From NCBI GenBank assembly GCA_937888775.1, contig CALAQT010000524.1, positions 1 to 23,235 of the forward strand: a DNA stretch of 23,235 nt, read 5' to 3'. This DNA comes from an uncultured Actinomycetes bacterium (GTDB taxonomy: Bacteria > Actinomycetota > Thermoleophilia > Solirubrobacterales > Solirubrobacteraceae). A model generated the notes under the pieces. It was not told the origin of the DNA. It searched no databases and saw only the letters and a program-made list of their open reading frames with translations. The position numbers and the translations under genes were made by a program. Numbering within the stretch: position 1 is the first letter of the stretch; each line of letters opens with the position of its first letter. Below, piece after piece: positions 14,510 to 22,240 of the stretch.

Positions 14510-16867
14510 GTGCGGATCGCGGTAAGCGGCGGCGGCCCCGCCGGGCTTTACTTCTCGATCCTGATGCGCAAGGTGGCGCCGGAGTGCTCGGTGACCGTGT
14601 TCGAGCGCAACCGGGCCACCGACGCGTTCGGGTTCGGGGTCGTGTTCTCGGATGAGACGCTGAGCGTGTTCGAGCACGCCGACCCTGAGAGCTACGACGC
14701 GATCACCGAAGGCTTTACGCGCTGGACCGACATCGACATCCACCACCGGGGCTTCAAGACGCGCTCGGGCGGCCACGGGTTCTCCGCGCTGGGCCGCCGC
14801 GAGCTGCTAGGCATCCTGCAGCGGCGCGCGGTGTCGCTGGGCGTCGAGCTCCGCTTTGAGTGTGAGGCGCCTCCGCTGGAGGAGCTCGATTGGGCGGACC
14901 TGATCGTGGCCGCCGACGGGGCATCGAGCGCGGTGCGCAACGTCCGCCGCGACGAGTTCGGGCCGTCGCTGGAGCACCGCAACTGCCGCTATATGTGGCT
15001 CGGCACCGACCTCGTCTTCGACGCGTTCAAGTTCTATATCGCCGAGACCGAGCACGGTGTGATCCAGGCCCACGCGTATCCCTACAACGACTGCATGAGC
15101 ACGTTCATCGTCGAGATGCACGAGGACGTCTGGCGGCGGGCCGGGCTTGATTCGCTGACACCGGGGCCGCTGGCACCGGGGGTCAGCGACGAGCGCAGCG
15201 TGCAGTTCTGCACCGACCTGTTCGCCGGCGCGCTGGAGGGCCATGCCCTGGTGGCCAACAACTCCAAGTGGATCGACTTCGTCACGGTTCGCAACGAGCA
15301 CTGGGCCACGGGCAACATCGTGCTGCTGGGTGACGCCGCCCACACCGCGCACTTCTCGATCGGCTCGGGGACCAAGCTGGCGATGGAGGACGCGGCCGCG
15401 CTGGCCTGGGCGTTCCGGTCCTCCGGCGGCGACTCCTCCGGCGGCGGCGACGTATCCGGTGCGCTGGCCGCCTACGAAGAGGAGCGCCGGCCGGCGGTGC
15501 TGAGCACCCAGCGCGCCGCACAGGCCTCGCTGGAGTGGTTTGAGGGACTCGGGCGCTACGTGAACCAGGGGCGGCTGCAGTTCGCCTTCAACCTGCTGAC
15601 CCGCAGCCGTCGAGTGACCTACGACAATCTGCGCCTGCGCGATCCCCGGTTCGTCGCCGAGGTCGACGAGGTGTTCGCGGAGCAGGTGGGGGCGTCGCCG
15701 CGGCCGCCGATGTTCATGCCGCTGAAGCTGCGCTCGCTGGAGCTGTCAAACCGCGTCGTGGTCTCGCCAATGGACATGTACTCGGCCGTGGACGGCACGC
15801 CCGGGGACTTTCATCTCGTGCACCTGGGCGCGCGCTCGCTCGGGGGAGCCGCGCTGGTCTATAGCGAGATGATCTGCGTGTCGGACGTGGGCCGGATCAC
15901 CCCGGGCTGCGCGGGCATGTACAGCCCTGAGCACGTGGGGGCCTGGCGGCGGATCGTCGAGTTCGCACATCGATATGGCGACTGCGCGTTCGCCGCCCAG
16001 CTTGGGCATTCTGGTCGTAAGGGCTCGACCAAGCTGATGTGGGACGGGATCGATCAGCCGCTGGAGTCCGGGAATTGGGAGGTGATCGCCCCGTCGGCGA
16101 TCCCATACGGCCCGGCCAACCAGATCCCGCGTGAGATGACTAAGGCGGACATGGACCTCGTCCTGTCGCAGTTCGTCTGGGCCACAAAGGGAGCGCTGGC
16201 CGCGGGCTTTGATCTGCTGGAGATCCACTGCGCGCACGGCTATCTGCTGTCGAGCTTCCTCTCGCCGGTTTGCAATGCGCGCGCGGATCCGTACGGAGGC
16301 TCGCTGGAGGGGCGAGCGCGCTTTCCGCTCGAGGTATTCGACGCCTGCCGCGCGGTCTGGCCTGAGGAGAAGCCGATGAGCGTGCGGATCTCCGCCACCG
16401 ACTGGGTGGAGGGTGGGTTTGACCCCGACCAGGCGGTGTCGTTCGCGCGGATGCTTCGCGAGCACGGTTGCGACATCGTCGACGTCTCCGCCGGGCAGGT
16501 CTCGCCGCTCGAGCGTCCCGCCTACGGGCGCAGCTTCCAGACCCCGTTCGCCGACCGGATCCGCAACGAGGTGGGGCTGCCGACGATCGCCGTCGGGGCG
16601 ATCGCCAGCTACGACGACGTCAACACGATCGTCCTATCGGGCCGCGCGGACATGTGCGCGCTGGCGCGCCCGCACCTCTATGACCCGCACTGGACCCTGC
16701 ACGCCGCCGCCGAGCAGGAGTACGCCGGGGTGCGCTGGATCCCGCAGTATCAGGCCGGGTCGCGCAAGCCGCCGACCGGCCGCGGGGACGAGGTGCGCAA
16801 GGAGCTGCAGCGGACGTTCGAGCCGGCCACGTCCGAACCTGAGTTCGCGCTGATGCGCGAGCCGTGA
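14510..16867 (+). CDS. Flavin monooxygenase/old-yellow-enzyme fusion, predicted 2-aminobenzoyl-CoA monooxygenase/reductase
   Basis: The protein has 785 residues in two domains. Residues 1 to about 390 are a single-component FAD monooxygenase: GGGPAG (7-12), the DG motif [10 protein letters not shown] near 132, and [20 protein letters not shown] around 272-290. Residues about 398-760 are an FMN-dependent OYE-like reductase: [50 protein letters not shown] and [13 protein letters not shown]. The OYE part lacks the iron-sulfur cysteines and third domain of 2,4-dienoyl-CoA reductase. This order and size match the Azoarcus enzyme that hydroxylates and then reduces 2-aminobenzoyl-CoA to a non-aromatic 2-amino-5-oxocyclohexenyl-CoA. 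Relatives are often labelled salicylyl-CoA 5-hydroxylase; the nearby kynureninase favours anthranilate here. The stop is GTGA-overlapped with the following mini-ORF. Confidence 0.92.
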   Translation: MRIAVSGGGPAGLYFSILMRKVAPECSVTVFERNRATDAFGFGVVFSDETLSVFEHADPESYDAITEGFTRWTDIDIHHRGFKTRSGGHGFSALGRRELLGILQRRAVSLGVELRFECEAPPLEELDWADLIVAADGASSAVRNVRRDEFGPSLEHRNCRYMWLGTDLVFDAFKFYIAETEHGVIQAHAYPYNDCMSTFIVEMHEDVWRRAGLDSLTPGPLAPGVSDERSVQFCTDLFAGALEGHALVANNSKWIDFVTVRNEHWATGNIVLLGDAAHTAHFSIGSGTKLAMEDAAALAWAFRSSGGDSSGGGDVSGALAAYEEERRPAVLSTQRAAQASLEWFEGLGRYVNQGRLQFAFNLLTRSRRVTYDNLRLRDPRFVAEVDEVFAEQVGASPRPPMFMPLKLRSLELSNRVVVSPMDMYSAVDGTPGDFHLVHLGARSLGGAALVYSEMICVSDVGRITPGCAGMYSPEHVGAWRRIVEFAHRYGDCAFAAQLGHSGRKGSTKLMWDGIDQPLESGNWEVIAPSAIPYGPANQIPREMTKADMDLVLSQFVWATKGALAAGFDLLEIHCAHGYLLSSFLSPVCNARADPYGGSLEGRARFPLEVFDACRAVWPEEKPMSVRISATDWVEGGFDPDQAVSFARMLREHGCDIVDVSAGQVSPLERPAYGRSFQTPFADRIRNEVGLPTIAVGAIASYDDVNTIVLSGRADMCALARPHLYDPHWTLHAAAEQEYAGVRWIPQYQAGSRKPPTGRGDEVRKELQRTFEPATSEPEFALMREP

Positions 16868-16938
16868 GTAGCACGGCGGCCCCGGGGTGGCGGGAGCCGT
16901 GAGCAGCACGCTGGTCCCGGGGCGGCGGGAGCCGTGAG
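16859..16938 (+). repeat. 35-bp tandem repeat copying a stop/start junction; two chained mini-ORFs
   Basis: GAGCCGTGAG occurs at 16859, 16894 and 16929, a period of exactly 35 bp with near-identical intervening sequence. Each copy contains GTGA. The monooxygenase TGA (16865-16867) is overlapped by GTG 16864, which opens [12 protein letters not shown] and stops at TGA 16900-16902. That stop is overlapped by GTG 16899, opening VSSTLVPGRREP and stopping at TGA 16935-16937, which is overlapped by GTG 16934, the start of the paaX-like gene. A 35-bp period (36 minus 1) is exactly what keeps this one-base-back chain in register. The simplest ancestor had one direct GTGA overlap between the two large genes. 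Confidence 0.93.
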
Positions 16939-17896
16939 GCTGAGCGCGACGCTCGGATCGGGGCCGCTGCCGGCCAGCGAGCAGCTCCAGCCCCAGGAGC
17001 TGCTGGTCACGATGCTCGGCACCTACGTGCGCCCGTTCGGCGATCGGGTCTGGTCCGGGGGACTGGTGGTGCTGCTGGGCGAGCTGGGGTTCTCCGAGGG
17101 TGCGGCTCGCGTCGCGCTGACCCGGCTGGTGCGCCGCGGCCTGATCGTGCGGCTGCGTGAGGGCCGGTTGGTTCACTACCGGCTGACCGCTCGCGCGGAT
17201 CGGCTGCTGCGGGCGGGCGACGGGCGGATCTTCTCGTTTGGCAACCCGCGCGACGACGGCGGCACCTGGACCGTGCTCTGGTACCAGCTCTCCGAGGACC
17301 AGCGACTGGAGCGCTCCCGGCTGGCCCGGCGGCTGCGCTTCCTAGGCTTTGGCTCGGTGCAGGACAGCGTCTGGGTCTCGCCCCACGACCATTCGCGGGA
17401 GGTGCAGGAGCTGCTGGACGAGCTGCAGATGGCCGACTCCGCGACCCTGTTCGTGGCGGGCGTTCGCGCCCTGCAGGGGCTGCCGATGCTCGTCTCTCGC
17501 GCCTGGGACCTGAGCGGGCTGGTCGATCGCTACGAGGCGTTCTGTGCCGAGTTCGAGGCGGTCGCCGGTGACGCCGAGCGCGGTGGCCCGGTGGGCGGTG
17601 GCGCGGTGGGAGGTGGCCCGGGCGTCGGTGGCGCGGCTGGCCGTGACGGGGCCGGGGTCGGGGCGGGGCTGAGTGACCGGGAGGCGTTCGCGCTGCGCAC
17701 GCGTGTCGCGCATCAGTTTCGCGGCTTTCCGCTGCTCGATCCCGAGCTGCCTGAGGAGCTCGCGCCGATGTCCGGCGCACGGGAGCGGGCGGTGCAGATA
17801 TTCCATGCGCTGTGCGAAGGGCTGGCCGAGGCATCGCAGCGCCACTTCGATGCGGTGTGCGCCGCCTATGAGGTTGTCGGCGCGACTAGCCGGTAA
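16934..17896 (+). CDS. PaaX family transcriptional regulator with a glycine-rich insertion
   Basis: The protein has 320 residues from GTG 16934. The N-terminal winged helix is PaaX-like: LLVTMLGTYVRPFGDRVWSG, GFSEGAARVALTRLVRRGLI and LREGRLVHYRLTARADRLL. Next comes the PaaX central domain (WTVLWYQLSEDQRLERSRLA, then FGSVQDSVWVSPHD), and the C-terminal helical domain ends at AAYEVVGATSR. PaaX represses phenylacetate genes and is released by phenylacetyl-CoA, so an aryl-CoA such as 2-aminobenzoyl-CoA is a plausible effector here. Residues about 216-243 are an unusual Gly/Val/Ala tract (GGPVGGGAVGGG and similar) encoded by short imperfect repeats, between two normal parts of the protein; it may be a flexible linker or recent expansion. 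The 3' end overlaps the convergent kynureninase gene by 11 bp. Confidence 0.9.
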   Translation: MRLSATLGSGPLPASEQLQPQELLVTMLGTYVRPFGDRVWSGGLVVLLGELGFSEGAARVALTRLVRRGLIVRLREGRLVHYRLTARADRLLRAGDGRIFSFGNPRDDGGTWTVLWYQLSEDQRLERSRLARRLRFLGFGSVQDSVWVSPHDHSREVQELLDELQMADSATLFVAGVRALQGLPMLVSRAWDLSGLVDRYEAFCAEFEAVAGDAERGGPVGGGAVGGGPGVGGAAGRDGAGVGAGLSDREAFALRTRVAHQFRGFPLLDPELPEELAPMSGARERAVQIFHALCEGLAEASQRHFDAVCAAYEVVGATSR

Positions 17897-19112
17897 GCAT
17901 CTGGCGCAGGCGCTCCAGCCCCTCCCAGACCTCGGCGAAGGTCGTCGTCAGCGGCGACAGACCGATCCGGATCACGTCAGGGGTGCGGAAGTCGACGATC
18001 ACGCCGTCGGCGATCAGGCGCGCCGACAGCGCCCGCGCGTCGGGATGCACGAGCGCCACATGCCCGCCCCGGTGGGCCGAGTCCCGCGGCGACCCGACGC
18101 TGACGCCGAGCGGAGCCAGCAGCTCGTCGGTGAGCTCGATCGCGAACTCCGCCAGCGCGGCTGCCTTCTGGCGGACGGCTGCGATCCCGGCCTCGATCAC
18201 CAGCTCGGCCCCGACGCTGACCGCGGTCAGCCCCAGGACCGGCGGCGTGCCGGACAGCATCGCAGCGATCCCGTCGGCTGGTTCGTAGCCCGGGGCCATC
18301 TCAAAGGGCTCACGCCGACCCAGCCAGCCCCAGATCGGCTGGCGCAGCTCGGGCTGGTGCTCGGTCCGCACGTACAGGAACGCCGGGGCGCCCGGGCCAC
18401 CGTTGAGGTATTTGTACGTGCACCCGACCGCCAGATCGGCCCCGTCGGCGTCCAGCGCCACGGGGATCACGCCTGCGCTGTGACTGAGGTCCCACAGGGT
18501 CAGCGCCCCGGCCGTATGGGCGACACGCGTGATGCCCGCCATGTCAAGGATGAACGCGGACAGATATGACACGTGTGAGAAGGTCACCAGCGCGGTGTCA
18601 GGCCCGACGGCGTCGGCCACCTGCTCGGGTGTCGGCCCGCTGTGCGGATCGCCGCGCAGCCAGCGGATCGTGGCGCCGGTGCTCGCGGCCAGGCTCTCGA
18701 GCACGTAGCGGTCGGTGGGGAAGTTGTCGACGTCGGTGACGATCTCCTTGTGGCTCGGACGCGCGGCCAGCGCCGCGCTGGCCAGCTTGTAGAAGCACAC
18801 CGTGGTGGAGTCGGCCACCGCCACCTGACCGGGTGCCGCGCCCAGCAGCGTCTCGCCCAGCCGGTCGCCGAGGACGCGCGGGAGCTCCATCCAGCCTTCG
18901 CTCCAGGAACGGATCAGCCGCTCGCCCCACTGCTGCTCGACGACTTCGGCCAGGCGGGCGGCGGTGTCTCGCGGCAGGCGGCCGAGCGAATTTCCGTCGA
19001 GATAGATCAGACCCTCATCGTCGGCGAAGACGAACCGTTCGCGAAAGCGCGCCAGCGGATCGGTTTCGTCCAGCGTGACGGCTGTGGCCCGGCTCACCCT
19101 CAGAACTGACAT
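17886..19112 (-). CDS. kynU: Kynureninase
   Basis: The protein has 408 residues, the usual length. It shows YLDGNSLGRLP (37-47), the phosphate-binding DSTTVCFYKL, ALTLWDLSHSAG (203-213) with D208 for the PLP pyridine nitrogen, and the Schiff-base lysine K234 in GCTYKYLNGGPGAPAFLY. The enzyme is PLP-dependent and cleaves L-kynurenine to anthranilate and alanine, in the cytoplasm. It ends opposite the paaX-like gene (11-bp overlap of the 3' ends) and starts 19 bp after the cyclase-family gene, so the two form an operon. ATG 19112 is taken as start; an in-frame GTG five codons later is possible. Anthranilate made here fits the ligase and monooxygenase next door. Tryptophan 2,3-dioxygenase is not in the window. 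Confidence 0.95.
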   Translation of the reverse strand: MSVLRVSRATAVTLDETDPLARFRERFVFADDEGLIYLDGNSLGRLPRDTAARLAEVVEQQWGERLIRSWSEGWMELPRVLGDRLGETLLGAAPGQVAVADSTTVCFYKLASAALAARPSHKEIVTDVDNFPTDRYVLESLAASTGATIRWLRGDPHSGPTPEQVADAVGPDTALVTFSHVSYLSAFILDMAGITRVAHTAGALTLWDLSHSAGVIPVALDADGADLAVGCTYKYLNGGPGAPAFLYVRTEHQPELRQPIWGWLGRREPFEMAPGYEPADGIAAMLSGTPPVLGLTAVSVGAELVIEAGIAAVRQKAAALAEFAIELTDELLAPLGVSVGSPRDSAHRGGHVALVHPDARALSARLIADGVIVDFRTPDVIRIGLSPLTTTFAEVWEGLERLRQMLTG

Positions 19113-19131
19113 GACCCGAGCTCGCCGGCCC

Positions 19132-19926
19132 TCAGCTCTTGGGCACGAACGCGTACACGCGGCTCGGGCTCCCGGTGCCGCCCACCAGCCGAAGCGGCGC
19201 CACCACCAGCAGCGCGCCGGTGACCGGCAGCTGCTCCAGGTTGGCCAGCTGGGTCAGCCCGAGCTTGCCCGCGCCGAGCAGGAAGTTGTGCAGCGGGAAG
19301 GGCGGCTCCATGGCGCCGGCGGCGCCGGCGTCGATCCCGACGGTCTCGGTGCCAAAGCCGGCGATCGCGCGCTCATGGGCCAGCCAGCGCGAGGCCTCGA
19401 CGTCGGGGCCCGGTGTCTCGGGCCCGTTCTCGCCGACGTTGAGGAACTTGGCCTGGTCCTGCGCGCGTGAACCCCAACCCGAGCGCAGCAGCACCCAGGC
19501 GCCGTCGGGGATCCGGCCGTGCTCGGCCTCCCAGGATTCCAGGTCATCGACCGTCAGGAGGTAGTTGCCGCCGGCGGCCTCGGTCTCGGCGGTCTTCTCG
19601 ATCACGCACGCGGGCCCGACCAGCGTCGAGGGCTTGATCGAGCCGATGTCGGCGCCATCCTTGCCGGTCACCCAGTGGATCGGGGCGTCGACATGCGTGC
19701 CGACGTGCTCGCCGATCGTCAGCGTGTACCAAGCCCACGCCGGTCCGCGGTCGTCGTAGTGGCTGATCTCCTCCCGCGTCAGGCCGGGCGTGTTGGCAAA
19801 CGGCGGCGGCAGCTGGATCACGGGCGTTGACTCGGTCAGCGGCTGGGTGAGGTCGACGATCTCGACCGAGCCCGAGGCGAGCCCGTCGAGAAGTCCGGCG
19901 ACCTGGCTGGTATCAGTGCTCGACAT
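19132..19926 (-). CDS. Cyclase-family metal-dependent hydrolase (kynurenine formamidase or isatin hydrolase type)
   Basis: The protein has 264 residues from ATG 19926 with an AAGGAG seven bases upstream. The family metal motif HVGTHVDAPIH (74-84) is intact, preceded by EIVDLTQPL and followed by YLLTVDDLESW, WVLLRSGWGSRA, ETVGIDAGAAGA and FPLHNFLLGAGKLGLTQLAN. Proteins of this fold include KynB (N-formylkynurenine to kynurenine and formate) and isatin hydrolase. Operon position directly before kynU supports the KynB role. The length is about 50 residues above typical bacterial KynB and closer, as I remember, to isatin-hydrolase-like members, so both remain open. Either product route leads towards anthranilate. 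Confidence 0.87.
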   Translation of the reverse strand: MSSTDTSQVAGLLDGLASGSVEIVDLTQPLTESTPVIQLPPPFANTPGLTREEISHYDDRGPAWAWYTLTIGEHVGTHVDAPIHWVTGKDGADIGSIKPSTLVGPACVIEKTAETEAAGGNYLLTVDDLESWEAEHGRIPDGAWVLLRSGWGSRAQDQAKFLNVGENGPETPGPDVEASRWLAHERAIAGFGTETVGIDAGAAGAMEPPFPLHNFLLGAGKLGLTQLANLEQLPVTGALLVVAPLRLVGGTGSPSRVYAFVPKS

Positions 19927-19933
19927 GCGTTAG

Positions 19934-19939
19934 CTCCTT
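19934..19939 (-). promoter_or_regulatory. Ribosome binding site of the cyclase gene
   Basis: AAGGAG on the minus strand lies seven bases before ATG 19926. It fixes the start and is one of the few textbook sites in the catabolic region, where most starts are coupled by overlap. Confidence 0.75.
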
Positions 19940-20050
19940 GGGTTTGGCGGGGGCGTCCCGGCGTGGGTCGGGTTGCTTTGCGATTTCTTGGTGGCGCGGC
20001 GTGGCCGGGCGGGGCCGGTTGAGAGGGTCGGGCTGGGGCGGCGCGCGACG

Positions 20051-20165
20051 CGGCTCATCCGGTGGGTGCGGGAGGCCCGGCTTGCGGTCCGTGCGGGGGC
20101 CCGGCTTGCGGTCCGTGCGGGAGGCGCGGCTCATCCGGTCCGTGCGGGAGGCGCAGCTCATCCGG
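20051..20165. repeat. Interleaved 24- and 27-bp repeats carrying copies of the TPP gene end
   Basis: CCCGGCTTGCGGTCCGTGCG occurs at 20076 and 20100 (period 24). GAGGCGC-x-GCTCATCCGG occurs at 20121 and 20148 (period 27), and CTCATCCGG again at 20054-20062. On the minus strand the 20158-20165 copy is the last codon and stop of the TPP-enzyme gene (CCGGATGA), so the others are duplicates of the gene end. The block fills much of the 231-bp gap to the cyclase gene; no ORF there is credible. Confidence 0.85.
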
Positions 20166-21834
20166 CGCGGAACGCCTCCTCGAGCCACTCGGCACAGATA
20201 GTCGGGTTGACCTTGGCGTCGAGCACAAGCGGCCCGGGCGAAGGGTCGGCCAGCCAGCGTTCGATCGCCTGCAGATCATCTACCTTGCGCACCACCGCCG
20301 CGGCGGCGCCGCAGGCCCGTGCGATCGCCGCTAGGTCGGCGTCGGGGAAGCGCACCATTGAGGCGTCGTGGCCCATCGGCTCAAAGTGGTGCACCTCGGC
20401 GCCGTAGGCGTTGTCGTCGTAGATCACCACCAGCAGTTTGAGGCGCAGGCGGACGGCGGTCTCCAGTTCGGCCAGGGCCATGAACGCGCCGCCGTCGCCG
20501 ATCGCCGCCACCGTCGGGCGCTCCGGGCGCGCGACCGCCGCCCCGATCGCGTTCCCCAGGCCCAGCCCGACGGCCTGAAAGCCGTTGGGGAAGATCCACG
20601 CCTGGGCGTCCGGGACGTCGATGTACATCGACGGGTAGCCGAGGAAGTGACCGGAGTCGACGGCCACCGCGCGCTCGGAAGGGAGGAGGCGGTCGATCTC
20701 GATCGTGAGCGTTCGGGGATCGATCCACTGCTTGGTTGAGGCGTCCTCGTAGGGTTCGTCGCGCCAGCGCCGGGCCGCTATCTGCTCGGCCAATGGCGTC
20801 GTGCGAAAGCCGGCCCGGAAATGTCCGCGGCGCTTGAGCTCGTCTGAGAGCAGCGCGGCCGTCGCCCTGACGTCCCCCAGCACGGGGATGTCGACCGGCC
20901 GGTTTCGCCCGATCGCCCGGGCCTCGGTGTCGATCTGGACGACCCTGGCGTCCTTGGCGATCAGGGCGCCGTGCTTGGTCGTCCAATGGTTGACCGACGC
21001 GCCCGCAACGATCACGACGTCGGCCTGCGGGAGAATCTCGGCCGCCAACGGAGACGCAAAGCCGCCGGAGATCCCCAGCGAATACGGACGTCCCGCGAAC
21101 AGCCCGTTGGCCGGAGCCGAGGTCGCCAGCACCGCGCCGATCAGGGCCCCGAGGCGCTCGAGCTCATCGCCGGCACCGGCCAGCACCGCGCCACGTCCGG
21201 CGATGATCGCCGGACGACGGGCCTCGGAGAGCAGATCGGCGACGGCGGCGATCGACACCGGCGGCGGCTCCGGGGCGAGCGTGGGGGGGACCGGCGCGTG
21301 GGAGGGCTGTTGTTGTTCGGGGCTCTGGGGCTGGATGTCGATCGGCAGCATCAGCACCACCGGACGGCGCTCGAGCTGGGCGCGCTGGTAGGCCCGCTGG
21401 GCATCGTCGGCGGCCGTGCCCGGACCGTGGACCCGGTCGGCGATCGCGCCGACGGACTCCACCAGGCCGTGCTGATCGATCCGGAAGTTGGAGGTCAGCG
21501 CCGCCGCCGGGGTTTCCCCCGCCAGCACCAGCACGGGGGTGCGGCTCTTGGCCGCCTCGGTCAGCCCGGTCATCGTGTTGGTCAGCCCCGGTCCCTGATG
21601 CACGCTGCACACCCCCACCCGGCCCGTCACGCGCGAGTAACCATCAGCCATGCAGATCGCCCCGCCCTCATGACGCGCATGATGGAATCGAACCCCACCG
21701 GCGACCAGCGCGTTGGTGACTACGAGGTTGCCGCTCCCAAGGATTCCGAACGCGTCCTGCGCCCCCTGCGCGGCCACCGTCGCGCCAACGACATCGGCGA
21801 CCGACTGTCTGCGCTCGCCCCGGTCGGAGGTCAT
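20158..21834 (-). CDS. Thiamine diphosphate-dependent enzyme, acetolactate synthase/benzoylformate decarboxylase-like
   Basis: The protein has 558 residues with the three-domain layout of this superfamily. The N-terminal PYR domain contains HHARHEGGAICMADGYSR; E56 is at the position that activates ThDP. A central domain starts after a Pro/Gln-rich linker (SPEQQQPSHAPVPPTLAPEP). The C-terminal PP domain has GDGGAF near 445 and the cofactor motif end VIYDDNAYGAE. FAD-binding typical of true acetolactate synthase cannot be judged by eye, and no regulatory subunit gene is nearby. It could be a decarboxylase or lyase of 2-oxo acids. Upstream of the cyclase and kynU genes it may supply a step of aromatic amino acid or indole breakdown, but the substrate is unknown. 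Confidence 0.88.
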   Translation of the reverse strand: MTSDRGERRQSVADVVGATVAAQGAQDAFGILGSGNLVVTNALVAGGVRFHHARHEGGAICMADGYSRVTGRVGVCSVHQGPGLTNTMTGLTEAAKSRTPVLVLAGETPAAALTSNFRIDQHGLVESVGAIADRVHGPGTAADDAQRAYQRAQLERRPVVLMLPIDIQPQSPEQQQPSHAPVPPTLAPEPPPVSIAAVADLLSEARRPAIIAGRGAVLAGAGDELERLGALIGAVLATSAPANGLFAGRPYSLGISGGFASPLAAEILPQADVVIVAGASVNHWTTKHGALIAKDARVVQIDTEARAIGRNRPVDIPVLGDVRATAALLSDELKRRGHFRAGFRTTPLAEQIAARRWRDEPYEDASTKQWIDPRTLTIEIDRLLPSERAVAVDSGHFLGYPSMYIDVPDAQAWIFPNGFQAVGLGLGNAIGAAVARPERPTVAAIGDGGAFMALAELETAVRLRLKLLVVIYDDNAYGAEVHHFEPMGHDASMVRFPDADLAAIARACGAAAAVVRKVDDLQAIERWLADPSPGPLVLDAKVNPTICAEWLEEAFRAG

Positions 21835-21935
21835 CCGCGCGCGCCCGCACCCAGCGTGCGATCGCCCCGGTTCGCGGTCATCCGCGCGCCCTCACCCAGC
21901 GTGGGATCGCCCGGTTCGCGGTCATCCGCGCGCGT
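21831..21935. repeat. 44-47-bp tandem repeat copying the TPP gene start
   Basis: TCATCCGCGCG occurs at 21831, 21878 and 21922 (periods 47 and 44), followed each time by related sequence such as CACCCAGCGTG. On the minus strand each copy reads CGCGCGGATGACC followed by a CCGGG-rich stretch. The 21834 ATG is the TPP-enzyme start; the two upstream copies give out-of-frame decoy starts. Confidence 0.9.
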
Positions 21936-21999
21936 CTTGACCCTCCGACTGCCTCACCGGCGGGATCATCCCACAGGGCGCCCGAGCGAGCCCGCGCAG

Positions 22000-22180
22000 T
22001 TTGGGCCGAGCGGTCTCGTCCCTTGGGGCCTGGCTTGCTCCCGTTTGCGGCCGAGGGTCTCGAACGCTGGAGTGCGGCTTGCTCCCGTTTGCGGCCAAGG
22101 GTCTCGGACGCTGGAACCCGGCTTGCGTCGTGCGCGACCGAGGGATTTCGTCCCTGGAGCCCGGCTTGCTGCGCTTGCTG
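22000..22180. repeat. Degenerate 44-bp tandem repeat, four copies
   Basis: GGCTTG marks copies at 22032, 22076, 22120 and 22163 (periods 44, 44, 43). The first two share GGCTTGCTCCCGTTTGCGGC and GGGTCTCG; later copies drift. With the preceding 44-47-bp block it fills the 400-bp gap between two divergent genes. Long frames crossing it on both strands are by-products of the repeat. Confidence 0.88.
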
Positions 22181-22240
22181 GTGGGCGGTTCGGGTGATAG
22201 ACAGGGCGGTGCATCGTTCTCTGAACGCCGCATCAGGGCC

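Noticed and set aside
16864..16937. The two 12-codon mini-ORFs as functional peptides
   Set aside because: They are near-identical by-products of a DNA duplication; any effect is more likely through ribosome transit than through the peptides.
17007..17834. Arg/Pro-rich minus-strand frame opposite the PaaX-like gene
   Set aside because: Low-complexity composition typical of an antisense shadow; PaaX domains are intact on the plus strand.
20158..21834. Calling the TPP enzyme acetolactate synthase (ilvB)
   Set aside because: No ilvN or ilvC nearby and the context is aromatic catabolism; the superfamily is too broad to name a substrate.
20971..22197. 408-codon plus-strand frame across the TPP gene start and the repeats
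   Set aside because: Opposite a gene with clear TPP motifs; the peptide is Arg/Gly-rich and its 3' half is made of the 44-bp repeats.
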